The notes beneath the pieces are model-generated. The model searched no databases, had not been told where the DNA came from, and saw nothing but the letters and a program-made list of their open reading frames with translations. Shown here in pieces: positions 1-13,000 of a stretch of 64,000 bases of DNA. Every line of letters starts with the position of its first letter. The stretch's first letter is position 1. The position numbers and the translations under genes were made by a program. This DNA is from Sacculina carcini (taxonomy: Eukaryota; Arthropoda; Thecostraca; Sacculinidae). The stretch covers positions 59,126-123,125 of the forward strand of contig OU696592.1 of NCBI GenBank assembly GCA_916048095.2. Reading direction: 5' to 3'.

Positions 1-3000
1 AAGTGTTACCTAAGTGTTACCTAAGTGTACCCTAAGTGTTACCTAAGTGTTACCCAAGTGTTACCTAAATGTTACCCAAGTGTTACCTAAGTGTGCCCTA
101 AGTGTTACCTAAGTGTGCCCTAACTGTTACCTAAGTGTGCCCTAAGTGTTACCTAAGTGTTACCTAAGTGTGCCCTAAGTGTTACCTAAGTGTTAACTAA
201 GTGTGCCCTAAGTATTACCTAAGTGTGCCCTAAGTGTTACCTAAGTGTGCCCTAAGTGTTACCTAAGTGTGCCCTAAGTGTTACCTAAGTGTGCCCTAAG
301 TGTTACCTAAGTGTGCCCTAAGTGTTACCTAAGTGTTACCTAAGTGTGCCCTAAGTGTGCCCTAAGTGTGCCCTAAGTGTTACCTAAGTGTGCCCTAAGT
401 GTTACCTAAGTGTGCCCCAAGTGTTACCTAAGTGTGCCCTAAGTGTTACCTAAGTGTTACCTAAGTGTTACCTAAGTGTTACCTAAGTGTTACCTAAGTG
501 TGCCCTAAGTGTGCCCTAAGTGTGCACTAAGTGTTACCTAAGTGTGCCCTAAGTGTTACCTAAGTGTGCCCTAAGTGTTACCTAAGTGTTACCTAAGTGT
601 GCCCTAAGTGTGCCCTAAGTGTGCCCTAAGTGTTACCTAAGTGTGCCCTAAGTGTTACCTAAGTGTGCCCTAAGTGTTACCTAAGTGTGCCCTAAGTGTT
701 ACCTAAGTGTGCCCTAAGTGTTACCTAAGTGTGCCCTAAGTGTGCCCTAAGTGTTACCTAAGTGTTACCTAAGTGTGCCCTAAGTGTTACCTAAGTGTGC
801 CCTAAGTGTTACCTAAGTGTGCCCTAAGTGTTACCTAAGTGTTACCTAAGTGATACCTAAGTGTGCCCTAAGTGTGCCCTAAGTGTTACCTAAGTGTGCC
901 TAAGTGTTACCTAAGTGTGCCCTAAGTGTTACCTAAGTGTGCCCTAAGTGTTACCTAAGTGGCACCTAAGTGTTACCTAAGTGTGTCCTAAGTGTTACCT
1001 AAGTGTTACCTAAGTGTGCCCTAAGTGTTACGTAAGTGTGCCCTAAGTGTTACCTAAGTGTGCCCTAAGTGTTACCTAAGTGTGCCCTAAGTGTTACCTA
1101 AGTGTTACCCAAGTGTTACCTAAGTGTGCCCTAAGTGTTACCTAAGTGTGCCCTAAGTGTGCCCTAAGTGTCACCTAAGTGTGCCCTAAGTGTTACCTAA
1201 AATAATTTTTTACAATTTTTTACACAGTGGTATAATTTTTATAGCTGTACCATTGCTGGTTTAGGAGGAGTAGTCTTCAGAATATTGACCAAAATATTCG
1301 CATTTTAAGGGTTCATTTTGCCTTTTCACCGCTATAACTTTTTTGGTTTTATTTTTAAGATTAAAAAAACCTAAGTGTTACCTAAGTGTGCCCTAAGTGT
1401 TACCTAAGTGCGCCCTAAGTGTTACCTAAGTGTGCCCTAACTGTTACCTAAGTGTGCCCTAAGTGTTACCTAAGTGTTACCTAAGTGTACCCTAAGTGTT
1501 ACCTAAGTGTTACCCAAGTGTTACCTAAATGTTACCCAAGTGTTACCTAAGTGTGCCCTAAGTGTTACCTAAGTGTGCCCTAACTGTTACCTAAGTGTGC
1601 CCTAAGTGTTACCTAAGTGTTACCTAAGTGTGCCCTAAGTGTTACCTAAGTGTCAACTAAGTGTGCCCTAAGTATTACCTAAGTGTGCCCTAAGTGTTAC
1701 CTAAGTGTGCCCTAAGTGTTACCTAAGTGTGCCCTAAGTGTTACCTAAGTGTGCCCTAAGTGTTACCTAAGTGTTACCTAAGTGTTACCTAAGTGTGCCC
1801 TAAGTGTGCCCTAAGTGTGCCCTAAGTGTTACCTAAGTGTGCCCTAAGTGTTACCTAAGTGTGCCCTAAGTGTTACCTAAGTGTGCCCTAAGTGTTACCT
1901 AAGTGTGCCCTAAGTGTTACCTAAGTGTTACCTAAGTGTTACCTAAGTGTTACCTAAGTGTTACCTAAGTGTTACCTAAGTGTGCCCTAAGTGTGCCCTA
2001 AGTGTGCACTAAGTGTTACCTAGTGTGCCCTAAGTGTTACCTAAGTGTGCCCTAAGTGTTACCTAAGTGTGCCCTAAGTGTTACCTAAGTGTGCCCTAAG
2101 TGTTATCTAAGTGTGCCCTAAGTGTTACCTAAGTGTGCCCTAAGTGTGCCCTAAGTGTTACCTAAGTGTTACCTAAGTGTGCCCTAAGTGTTACCTAAGT
2201 GTGCCCTAAGTGTTACCTAAGTGTGCCCTAAGTGTTACCTAAGTGTTACCTAAGTGATACCTAAGTGTGCCCTAAGTGTGCCCTAACTGTTACCTAAGTG
2301 TGCCCTAAGTGTTACCTAAGTGTTACCTAAGTGTGCCCTAAGTGTTACCTAAGTGTACCCTAAGTGTTACCTAAGTGTGCCCTAACTATTACCTAAGTGT
2401 GTCCTAAGTGTTACCTATGTGTTACCTAAGTGTGCCCTAAGTGTTACCTAAGTGTGCCCTAAGTGTTACCTAAGTGTGCCCTAAGTGTTACCTAAGTGTG
2501 CCCTAAGTGTTACCTAAGTGTACCCTAAGTGCTACCTGAGTGTTACCTAAGTGTTACCTAAGTGTGCCCTAAGTGTTACCTAAGTGTGCCCTAACTGTTA
2601 CCTAAGTGTGCCCTAAGTGTGCCCTACGTGTTACCTAAGTGTACCCTAAGTGTTACCTAAGTGTTACCTAAGTGTTACCTAAATGTTACCCAAGTGTTAC
2701 CTAAGTGTGCCCTAAGTGTTACCTAAGTGTGCCCTAAGTGTGCCCTAAGTGTTACCTAAGTGTTACCTAAGTGTGCCCTAAGTGTTACCTAAGTGTGCCC
2801 TAAGTGTTACCTAAGTGTGCCCTAAGTGTTACCTAAGTGTTACCCTAAGTGATACCTAAGTGTGCCCTAAGTGTGCCCTAACTGTTACCTAAGTGTGCCC
2901 TAAGTGTTTACCTAAGTGTTACCTAAGTGTGCCCTAAGTGTTACCTAAGTGTACCCTAAGTGTTACCTAAGTGTGCCCTAACTATTACCTAAGTGTGTCC

Positions 3001-3800
3001 TAAGTGTTACCTATGTGTTACCTAAGTGTGCCCTAAGTGTTACCTAAGTGTGCCCTAAGTGTTACCTAAGTGGGCCCTAAGTGTTACCTAAGTGTGCCCT
3101 AAGTGTTACCTAAGTGTACCCTAAGTGTTACCTAAGTGTTACCTAAGTGTTACCTGAGTGTGCCCTAAGTGTTACCTAAGTGTGCCCTAACTGTTACCTA
3201 AGTGTGCCCTAAGTGTTACCTAAGTGTTACCTAAGTGTGCCCTAAGTGTTACCTAAGTGTGCCCTGAGTGTTACCTAAGTGTGCCCTAAGTGTTACCTAA
3301 GTGTGCCCCTAAGTGTTACCTAAGTGTTACCCAAGTGTTACCTAAGTGTGCCCTAAGTGTGCCTCAAGTGTGCCCTAAGTGTTACCTAAGTGTGACCTAA
3401 GTGTTACCTGAGTGTGCCCTAAGTGTTACCTAAGTGTTACCTAAGTGTACCCTACGTGTTACCTAAGTGTACCCTAAGTGTTACCTAAGTGTTACCTAAG
3501 TGTTACCTAAATGTTACCCAAGTGTTACCTAAGTGTGCCCTAAGTGTTACCTAAGTGTACCCTAACTGTTACCTAAGTGTGCCCTAAGTGTTACCTAAGT
3601 GTTACCTAAGTGTGCCCTAAGTGTTACCTAAGTGTGCCCTAAGTGTTACCTAAGTGTGCCCTAAGTGTTACCTAAGTGTGCCCTAAGTGTTACCTAAGTG
3701 TGCCCTAAGTGTTACCTAAGTGTTACCTAAGTGTGCCCTAAGTGTGCCCTAAGTGTGCCCTAAGTGTTACCTAAGTGTGCCCTAAGTGTTACCTAAGTGT
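1..3800. repeat. 11-bp telomere-like satellite array (CCTAAGTGTTA / CCTAAGTGTGC)
   Basis: The stretch is built of an 11-bp unit, CCTAAGTGTTA alternating irregularly with CCTAAGTGTGC, with sparse point variants (CCTAACTG, ACCCAAG, CTAAATG). Every unit carries CCTAA, the telomere repeat of the adjacent array. A distinctive variant block with CTAAATGTTACCCAAGTG recurs near 67, 1527, 2681 and 3509, so the array has a higher-order structure with unequal spacing (about 1.46, 1.15 and 0.83 kb). One non-satellite segment interrupts it at 1201-1368. The array runs into the N gap, so its true length is unknown. No coding potential. Confidence 0.95.
1201..1368 (+). repeat. subtelomeric repeat fragment inside the satellite
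   Basis: This AT-rich 168-bp segment breaks the satellite. It shares long runs with the ends of the subtelomeric modules at about 19660-19815 and 22975-23130, for example ACCATTGCTGGTTTAGGAGG followed by AGTAGTCTTCAGAA and later GGGTTCATTTTG. The satellite contig and the sequence on the inner side of the telomere therefore share a subtelomeric repeat family. Confidence 0.85.
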
Positions 3801-4000
3801 NNNNNNNNNNNNNNNNNNNNNNNNNNNNNNNNNNNNNNNNNNNNNNNNNNNNNNNNNNNNNNNNNNNNNNNNNNNNNNNNNNNNNNNNNNNNNNNNNNNN
3901 NNNNNNNNNNNNNNNNNNNNNNNNNNNNNNNNNNNNNNNNNNNNNNNNNNNNNNNNNNNNNNNNNNNNNNNNNNNNNNNNNNNNNNNNNNNNNNNNNNNN
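3801..4000. other. assembly gap of 200 N
   Basis: Exactly 200 N separate the satellite from the telomere array. A round-number gap is what a scaffolder inserts between contigs, so adjacency across it is not sequence-supported. Confidence 0.98.
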
Positions 4001-7000
4001 ACCTAACCTAACCTAACCTAACCTAACCTAACCTAACCTAACCTAACCTAACCTAACCTAACCTAACCTAACCTAACCTAACCTAACCTAACCTAACCTA
4101 ACCTAACCTAACCTAACCTAACCTAACCTAACCTAACCTAACCTAACCTAACCTAACCTAACCTAACCTAACCTAACCTAACCTAACCTAACCTAACCTA
4201 ACCTAACCTAACCTAACCTAACCTAACCTAACCTAACCTAACCTAACCTAACCTAACCTAACCTAACCTAACCTAACCTAACCTAACCTAACCTAACCTA
4301 ACCTAACCTAACCTAACCTAACCTAACCTAACCTAACCTAACCTAACCTAACCTAACCTAACCTAACCTAACCTAACCTAACCTAACCTAACCTAACCTA
4401 ACCTAACCTAACCTAACCTAACCTAACCTAACCTAACCTAACCTAACCTAACCTAACCTAACCTAACCTAACCTAACCTAACCTAACCTAACCTAACCTA
4501 ACCTAACCTAACCTAACCTAACCTAACCTAACCTAACCTAACCTAACCTAACCTAACCTAACCTAACCTAACCTAACCTAACCTAACCTAACCTAACCTA
4601 ACCTAACCTAACCTAACCTAACCTAACCTAACCTAACCTAACCTAACCTAACCTAACCTAACCTAACCTAACCTAACCTAACCTAACCTAACCTAACCTA
4701 ACCTAACCTAACCTAACCTAACCTAACCTAACCTAACCTAACCTAACCTAACCTAACCTAACCTAACCTAACCTAACCTAACCTAACCTAACCTAACCTA
4801 ACCTAACCTAACCTAACCTAACCTAACCTAACCTAACCTAACCTAACCTAACCTAACCTAACCTAACCTAACCTAACCTAACCTAACCTAACCTAACCTA
4901 ACCTAACCTAACCTAACCTAACCTAACCTAACCTAACCTAACCTAACCTAACCTAACCTAACCTAACCTAACCTAACCTAACCTAACCTAACCTAACCTA
5001 ACCTAACCTAACCTAACCTAACCTAACCTAACCTAACCTAACCTAACCTAACCTAACCTAACCTAACCTAACCTAACCTAACCTAACCTAACCTAACCTA
5101 ACCTAACCTAACCTAACCTAACCTAACCTAACCTAACCTAACCTAACCTAACCTAACCTAACCTAACCTAACCTAACCTAACCTAACCTAACCTAACCTA
5201 ACCTAACCTAACCTAACCTAACCTAACCTAACCTAACCTAACCTAACCTAACCTAACCTAACCTAACCTAACCTAACCTAACCTAACCTAACCTAACCTA
5301 ACCTAACCTAACCTAACCTAACCTAACCTAACCTAACCTAACCTAACCTAACCTAACCTAACCTAACCTAACCTAACCTAACCTAACCTAACCTAACCTA
5401 ACCTAACCTAACCTAACCTAACCTAACCTAACCTAACCTAACCTAACCTAACCTAACCTAACCTAACCTAACCTAACCTAACCTAGACCTAACCTAACCT
5501 AACCTAACCTAACCTAACCTAACCTAACCTAACCTAACCTAACCTAACCTAACCTAACCTAACCTAACCTAACCTAACCTAACCTAACCTAACCTAACCT
5601 AACCTAACCTAACCTAACCTAACCTAACCTAACCTAACCTAACCTAACCTAACCTAACCTAACCTAACCTAACCTAACCTAACCTAACCTAACCTAACCT
5701 AACCTAACCTAACCTAACCTAACCTAACCTAACCTAACCTAACCTAACCTAACCTAACCTAACCTAACCTAACCTAACCTAACCTAACCTAACCTAACCT
5801 AACCTAACCTAACCTAACCTAACCTAACCTAACCTAACCTAACCTAACCTAACCTAACCTAACCTAACCTAACCTCACCTAACCTAACCTAACCTAACCT
5901 AACCTAACCTAACCTAACCTAACCTAACCTAACCTAACCTAACCTAACCTAACCTAACCTAACCTAACCTAACCTAACCTAACCTAACCTAACCTAACCT
6001 AACCTAACCTAACCTAACCTAACCTAACCTAACCTAACCTAACCTAACCTAACCTAACCTAACCTAACCTAACCTAACCTAACCTAACCTAACCTAACCT
6101 AACCTAACCTAACCTAACCTAACCTAACCTAACCTAACCTAACCTAACCTAACCTAACCTAACCTAACCTAACCTAACCTAACCTAACCTAACCTAACCT
6201 AACCTAACCTAACCTAACCTAACCTAACCTAACCTAACCTAACCTAACCTAACCTAACCTAACCTAACCTAACCTAACCTAACCTAACCTAACCTAACCT
6301 AACCTAACCTAACCTAACCTAACCTAACCTAACCTAACCTAACCTAACCTAACCTAACCTAACCTAACCTAACCTAACCTAACCTAACCTAACCTAACCT
6401 AACCTAACCTAACCTAACCTAACCTAACCTAACCTAACCTAACCTAACCTAACCTAACCTAACCTAACCTAACCTAACCTAACCTAACCTAACCTAACCT
6501 AACCTAACCTAACCTAACCTAACCTAACCTAACCTAACCTAACCTAACCTAACCTAACCTAACCTAACCTAACCTAACCTAACCTAACCTAACCTAACCT
6601 AACCTAACCTAACCTAACCTAACCTAACCTAACCTAACCTAACCTAACCTAACCTAACCTAACCTAACCTAACCTAACCTAACCTAACCTAACCTAACCT
6701 AACCTAACCTAACCTAACCTAACCTAACCTAACCTAACCTAACCTAACCTAACCTAACCTAACCTAACCTAACCTAACCTAACCTAACCTAACCTAACCT
6801 AACCTAACCTAACCTAACCTAACCTAACCTAACCTAACCTAACCTAACCTAACCTAACCTAACCTAACCTAACCTAACCTAACCTAACCTAACCTAACCT
6901 AACCTAACCTAACCTAACCTAACCTAACCTAACCTAACCTAACCTAACCTAACCTAACCTAACCTAACCTAACCTAACCTAACCTAACCTAACCTAACCT

Positions 7001-10000
7001 AACCTAACCTAACCTAACCTAACCTAACCTAACCTAACCTAACCTAACCTAACCTAACCTAACCTAACCTAACCTAACCTAACCTAACCTAACCTAACCT
7101 AACCTAACCTAACCTAACCTAACCTAACCTAACCTAACCTAACCTAACCTAACCTAACCTAACCTAACCTAACCTAACCTAACCTAACCTAACCTAACCT
7201 AACCTAACCTAACCTAACCTAACCTAACCTAACCTAACCTAACCTAACCTAACCTAACCTAACCTAACCTAACCTAACCTAACCTAACCTAACCTAACCT
7301 AACCTAACCTAACCTAACCTAACCTAACCTAACCTAACCTAACCTAACCTAACCTAACCTAACCTAACCTAACCTAACCTAACCTAACCTAACCTAACCT
7401 AACCTAACCTAACCTAACCTAACCTAACCTAACCTAACCTAACCTAACCTAACCTAACCTAACCTAACCTAACCTAACCTAACCTAACCTAACCTAACCT
7501 AACCTAACCTAACCTAACCTAACCTAACCTAACCTAACCTAACCTAACCTAACCTAACCTAACCTAACCTAACCTAACCTAACCTAACCTAACCTAACCT
7601 AACCTAACCTAACCTAACCTAACCTAACCTAACCTAACCTAACCTAACCTAACCTAACCTAACCTAACCTAACCTAACCTAACCTAACCTAACCTAACCT
7701 AACCTAACCTAACCTAACCTAACCTAACCTAACCTAACCTAACCTAACCTAACCTAACCTAACCTAACCTAACCTAACCTAACCTAACCTAACCTAACCT
7801 AACCTAACCTAACCTAACCTAACCTAACCTAACCTAACCTAACCTAACCTAACCTAACCTAACCTAACCTAACCTAACCTAACCTAACCTAACCTAACCT
7901 AACCTAACCTAACCTAACCTAACCTAACCTAACCTAACCTAACCTAACCTAACCTAACCTAACCTAACCTAACCTAACCTAACCTAACCTAACCTAACCT
8001 AACCTAACCTAACCTAACCTAACCTAACCTAACCTAACCTAACCTAACCTAACCTAACCTAACCTAACCTAACCTAACCTAACCTAACCTAACCTAACCT
8101 AACCTAACCTAACCTAACCTAACCTAACCTAACCTAACCTAACCTAACCTAACCTAACCTAACCTAACCTAACCTAACCTAACCTAACCTAACCTAACCT
8201 AACCTAACCTAACCTAACCTAACCTAACCTAACCTAACCTAACCTAACCTAACCTAACCTAACCTAACCTAACCTAACCTAACCTAACCTAACCTAACCT
8301 AACCTAACCTAACCTAACCTAACCTAACCTAACCTAACCTAACCTAACCTAACCTAACCTAACCTAACCTAACCTAACCTAACCTAACCTAACCTAACCT
8401 AACCTAACCTAACCTAACCTAACCTAACCTAACCTAACCTAACCTAACCTAACCTAACCTAACCTAACCTAACCTAACCTAACCTAACCTAACCTAACCT
8501 AACCTAACCTAACCTAACCTAACCTAACCTAACCTAACCTAACCTAACCTAACCTAACCTAACCTAACCTAACCTAACCTAACCTAACCTAACCTAACCT
8601 AACCTAACCTAACCTAACCTAACCTAACCTAACCTAACCTAACCTAACCTAACCTAACCTAACCTAACCTAACCTAACCTAACCTAACCTAACCTAACCT
8701 AACCTAACCTAACCTAACCTAACCTAACCTAACCTAACCTAACCTAACCTAACCTAACCTAACCTAACCTAACCTAACCTAACCTAACCTAACCTAACCT
8801 AACCTAACCTAACCTAACCTAACCTAACCTAACCTAACCTAACCTAACCTAACCTAACCTAACCTAACCTAACCTAACCTAACCTAACCTAACCTAACCT
8901 AACCTAACCTAACCTAACCTAACCTAACCTAACCTAACCTAACCTAACCTAACCTAACCTAACCTAACCTAACCTAACCTAACCTAACCTAACCTAACCT
9001 AACCTAACCTAACCTAACCTAACCTAACCTAACCTAACCTAACCTAACCTAACCTAACCTAACCTAACCTAACCTAACCTAACCTAACCTAACCTAACCT
9101 AACCTAACCTAACCTAACCTAACCTAACCTAACCTAACCTAACCTAACCTAACCTAACCTAACCTAACCTAACCTAACCTAACCTAACCTAACCTAACCT
9201 AACCTAACCTAACCTAACCTAACCTAACCTAACCTAACCTAACCTAACCTAACCTAACCTAACCTAACCTAACCTAACCTAACCTAACCTAACCTAACCT
9301 AACCTAACCTAACCTAACCTAACCTAACCTAACCTAACCTAACCTAACCTAACCTAACCTAACCTAACCTACCCTAACCTAACCTAACCTAACCTAACCT
9401 AACCTAACCTAACCTAACCTAACCTAACCTAACCTAACCTAACCTAACCTAACCTAACCTAACCTAACCTAACCTAACCTAACCTAACCTAACCTAACCT
9501 AACCTAACCTAACCTAACCTAACCTAACCTAACCTAACCTAACCTAACCTAACCTAACCTAACCTAACCTAACCTAACCTAACCTAACCTAACCTAACCT
9601 AACCTAACCTAACCTAACCTAACCTAACCTAACCTAACCTAACCTAACCTAACCTAACCTAACCTAACCTAACCTAACCTAACCTAACCTAACCTAACCT
9701 AACCTAACCTAACCTAACCTAACCTAACCTAACCTAACCTAACCTAACCTAACCTAACCTAACCTAACCTAACCTAACCTAACCTAACCTAACCTAACCT
9801 AACCTAACCTAACCTAACCTAACCTAACCTAACCTAACCTAACCTAACCTAACCTAACCTAACCTAACCTAACCTAACCTAACCTAACCTAACCTAACCT
9901 AACCTAACCTAACCTAACCTAACCTAACCTAACCTAACCTAACCTAACCTAACCTAACCTAACCTAACCTAACCTAACCTAACCTAACCTAACCTAACCT

Positions 10001-13000
10001 AACCTAACCTAACCTAACCTAACCTAACCTAACCTAACCTAACCTAACCTAACCTAACCTAACCTAACCTAACCTAACCTAACCTAACCTAACCTAACCT
10101 AACCTAACCTAACCTAACCTAACCTAACCTAACCTAACCTAACCTAACCTAACCTAACCTAACCTAACCTAACCTAACCTAACCTAACCTAACCTAACCT
10201 AACCTAACCTAACCTAACCTAACCTAACCTAACCTAACCTAACCTAACCTAACCTAACCTAACCTAACCTAACCTAACCTAACCTAACCTAACCTAACCT
10301 AACCTAACCTAACCTAACCTAACCTAACCTAACCTAACCTAACCTAACCTAACCTAACCTAACCTAACCTAACCTAACCTAACCTAACCTAACCTAACCT
10401 AACCTAACCTAACCTAACCTAACCTAACCTAACCTAACCTAACCTAACCTAACCTAACCTAACCTAACCTAACCTAACCTAACCTAACCTAACCTAACCT
10501 AACCTAACCTAACCTAACCTAACCTAACCTAACCTAACCTAACCTAACCTAACCTAACCTAACCTAACCTAACCTAACCTAACCTAACCTAACCTAACCT
10601 AACCTAACCTAACCTAACCTAACCTAACCTAACCTAACCTAACCTAACCTAACCTAACCTAACCTAACCTAACCTAACCTAACCTAACCTAACCTAACCT
10701 AACCTAACCTAACCTAACCTAACCTAACCTAACCTAACCTAACCTAACCTAACCTAACCTAACCTAACCTAACCTAACCTAACCTAACCTAACCTAACCT
10801 AACCTAACCTAACCTAACCTAACCTAACCTAACCTAACCTAACCTAACCTAACCTAACCTAACCTAACCTAACCTAACCTAACCTAACCTAACCTAACCT
10901 AACCTAACCTAACCTAACCTAACCTAACCTAACCTAACCTAACCTAACCTAACCTAACCTAACCTAACCTAACCTAACCTAACCTAACCTAACCTAACCT
11001 AACCTAACCTAACCTAACCTAACCTAACCTAACCTAACCTAACCTAACCTAACCTAACCTAACCTAACCTAACCTAACCTAACCTAACCTAACCTAACCT
11101 AACCTAACCTAACCTAACCTAGCCTAACCTAACCTAACCTAACCTAACCTAACCTAACCTAACCTAACCTAACCTAACCTAACCTAACCTAACCTAACCT
11201 AACCTAACCTAACCTAACCTAACCTAACCTAACCTAACCTAACCTAACCTAACCTAACCTAACCTAACCTAACCTAACCTAACCTAACCTAACCTAACCT
11301 AACCTAACCTAACCTAACCTAACCTAACCTAACCTAACCTAACCTAACCTAACCTAACCTAACCTAACCTAACCTAACCTAACCTAACCTAACCTAACCT
11401 AACCTAACCTAACCTAACCTAACCTAACCTAACCTAACCTAACCTAACCTAACCTAACCTAACCTAACCTAACCTAACCTAACCTAACCTAACCTAACCT
11501 AACCTAACCTAACCTAACCTAACCTAACCTAACCTAACCTAACCTAACCTAACCTAACCTAACCTAACCTAACCTAACCTAACCTAACCTAACCTAACCT
11601 AACCTAACCTAACCTAACCTAACCTAACCTAACCTAACCTAACCTAACCTAACCTAACCTAACCTAACCTAACCTAACCTAACCTAACCTAACCTAACCT
11701 AACCTAACCTAACCTAACCTAACCTAACCTAACCTAACCTAACCTAACCTAACCTAACCTAACCTAACCTAACCTAACCTAACCTAACCTAACCTAACCT
11801 AACCTAACCTAACCTAACCTAACCTAACCTAACCTAACCTAACCTAACCTAACCTAACCTAACCTAACCTAACCTAACCTAACCTAACCTAACCTAACCT
11901 AACCTAACCTAACCTAACCTAACCTAACCTAACCTAACCTAACCTAACCTAACCTAACCTAACCTAACCTAACCTAACCTAACCTAACCTAACCTAACCT
12001 AACCTAACCTAACCTAACCTAACCTAACCTAACCTAACCTAACCTAACCTAACCTAACCTAACCTAACCTAACCTAACCTAACCTAACCTAACCTAACCT
12101 AACCTAACCTAACCTAACCTAACCTAACCTAACCTAACCTAACCTAACCTAACCTAACCTAACCTAACCTAACCTAACCTAACCTAACCTAACCTAACCT
12201 AACCTAACCTAACCTAACCTAACCTAACCTAACCTAACCTAACCTAACCTAACCTAACCTAACCTAACCTAACCTAACCTAACCTAACCTAACCTAACCT
12301 AACCTAACCTAACCTAACCTAACCTAACCTAACCTAACCTAACCTAACCTAACCTAACCTAACCTAACCTAACCTAACCTAACCTAACCTAACCTAACCT
12401 AACCTAACCTAACCTAACCTAACCTAACCTAACCTAACCTAACCTAACCTAACCTAACCTAACCTAACCTAACCTAACCTAACCTAACCTAACCTAACCT
12501 AACCTAACCTAACCTAACCTAACCTAACCTAACCTAACCTAACCTAACCTAACCTAACCTAACCTAACCTAACCTAACCTAACCTAACCTAACCTAACCT
12601 AACCTAACCTAACCTAACCTAACCTAACCTAACCTAACCTAACCTAACCTAACCTAACCTAACCTAACCTAACCTAACCTAACCTAACCTAACCTAACCT
12701 AACCTAACCTAACCTAACCTAACCTAACCTAACCTAACCTAACCTAACCTAACCTAACCTAACCTAACCTAACCTAACCTAACCTAACCTAACCTAACCT
12801 AACCTAACCTAACCTAACCTAACCTAACCTAACCTAACCTAACCTAACCTAACCTAACCTAACCTAACCTAACCTAACCTAACCTAACCTAACCTAACCT
12901 AACCTAACCTAACCTAACCTAACCTAACCTAACCTAACCTAACCTAACCTAACCTAACCTAACCTAACCTAACCTAACCTAACCTAACCTAACCTAACCT

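Noticed and set aside
1-3800. CRISPR-like array of regularly spaced repeats
   Set aside because: The units are contiguous 11-bp satellite repeats with no unique spacers, in a eukaryotic subtelomere.
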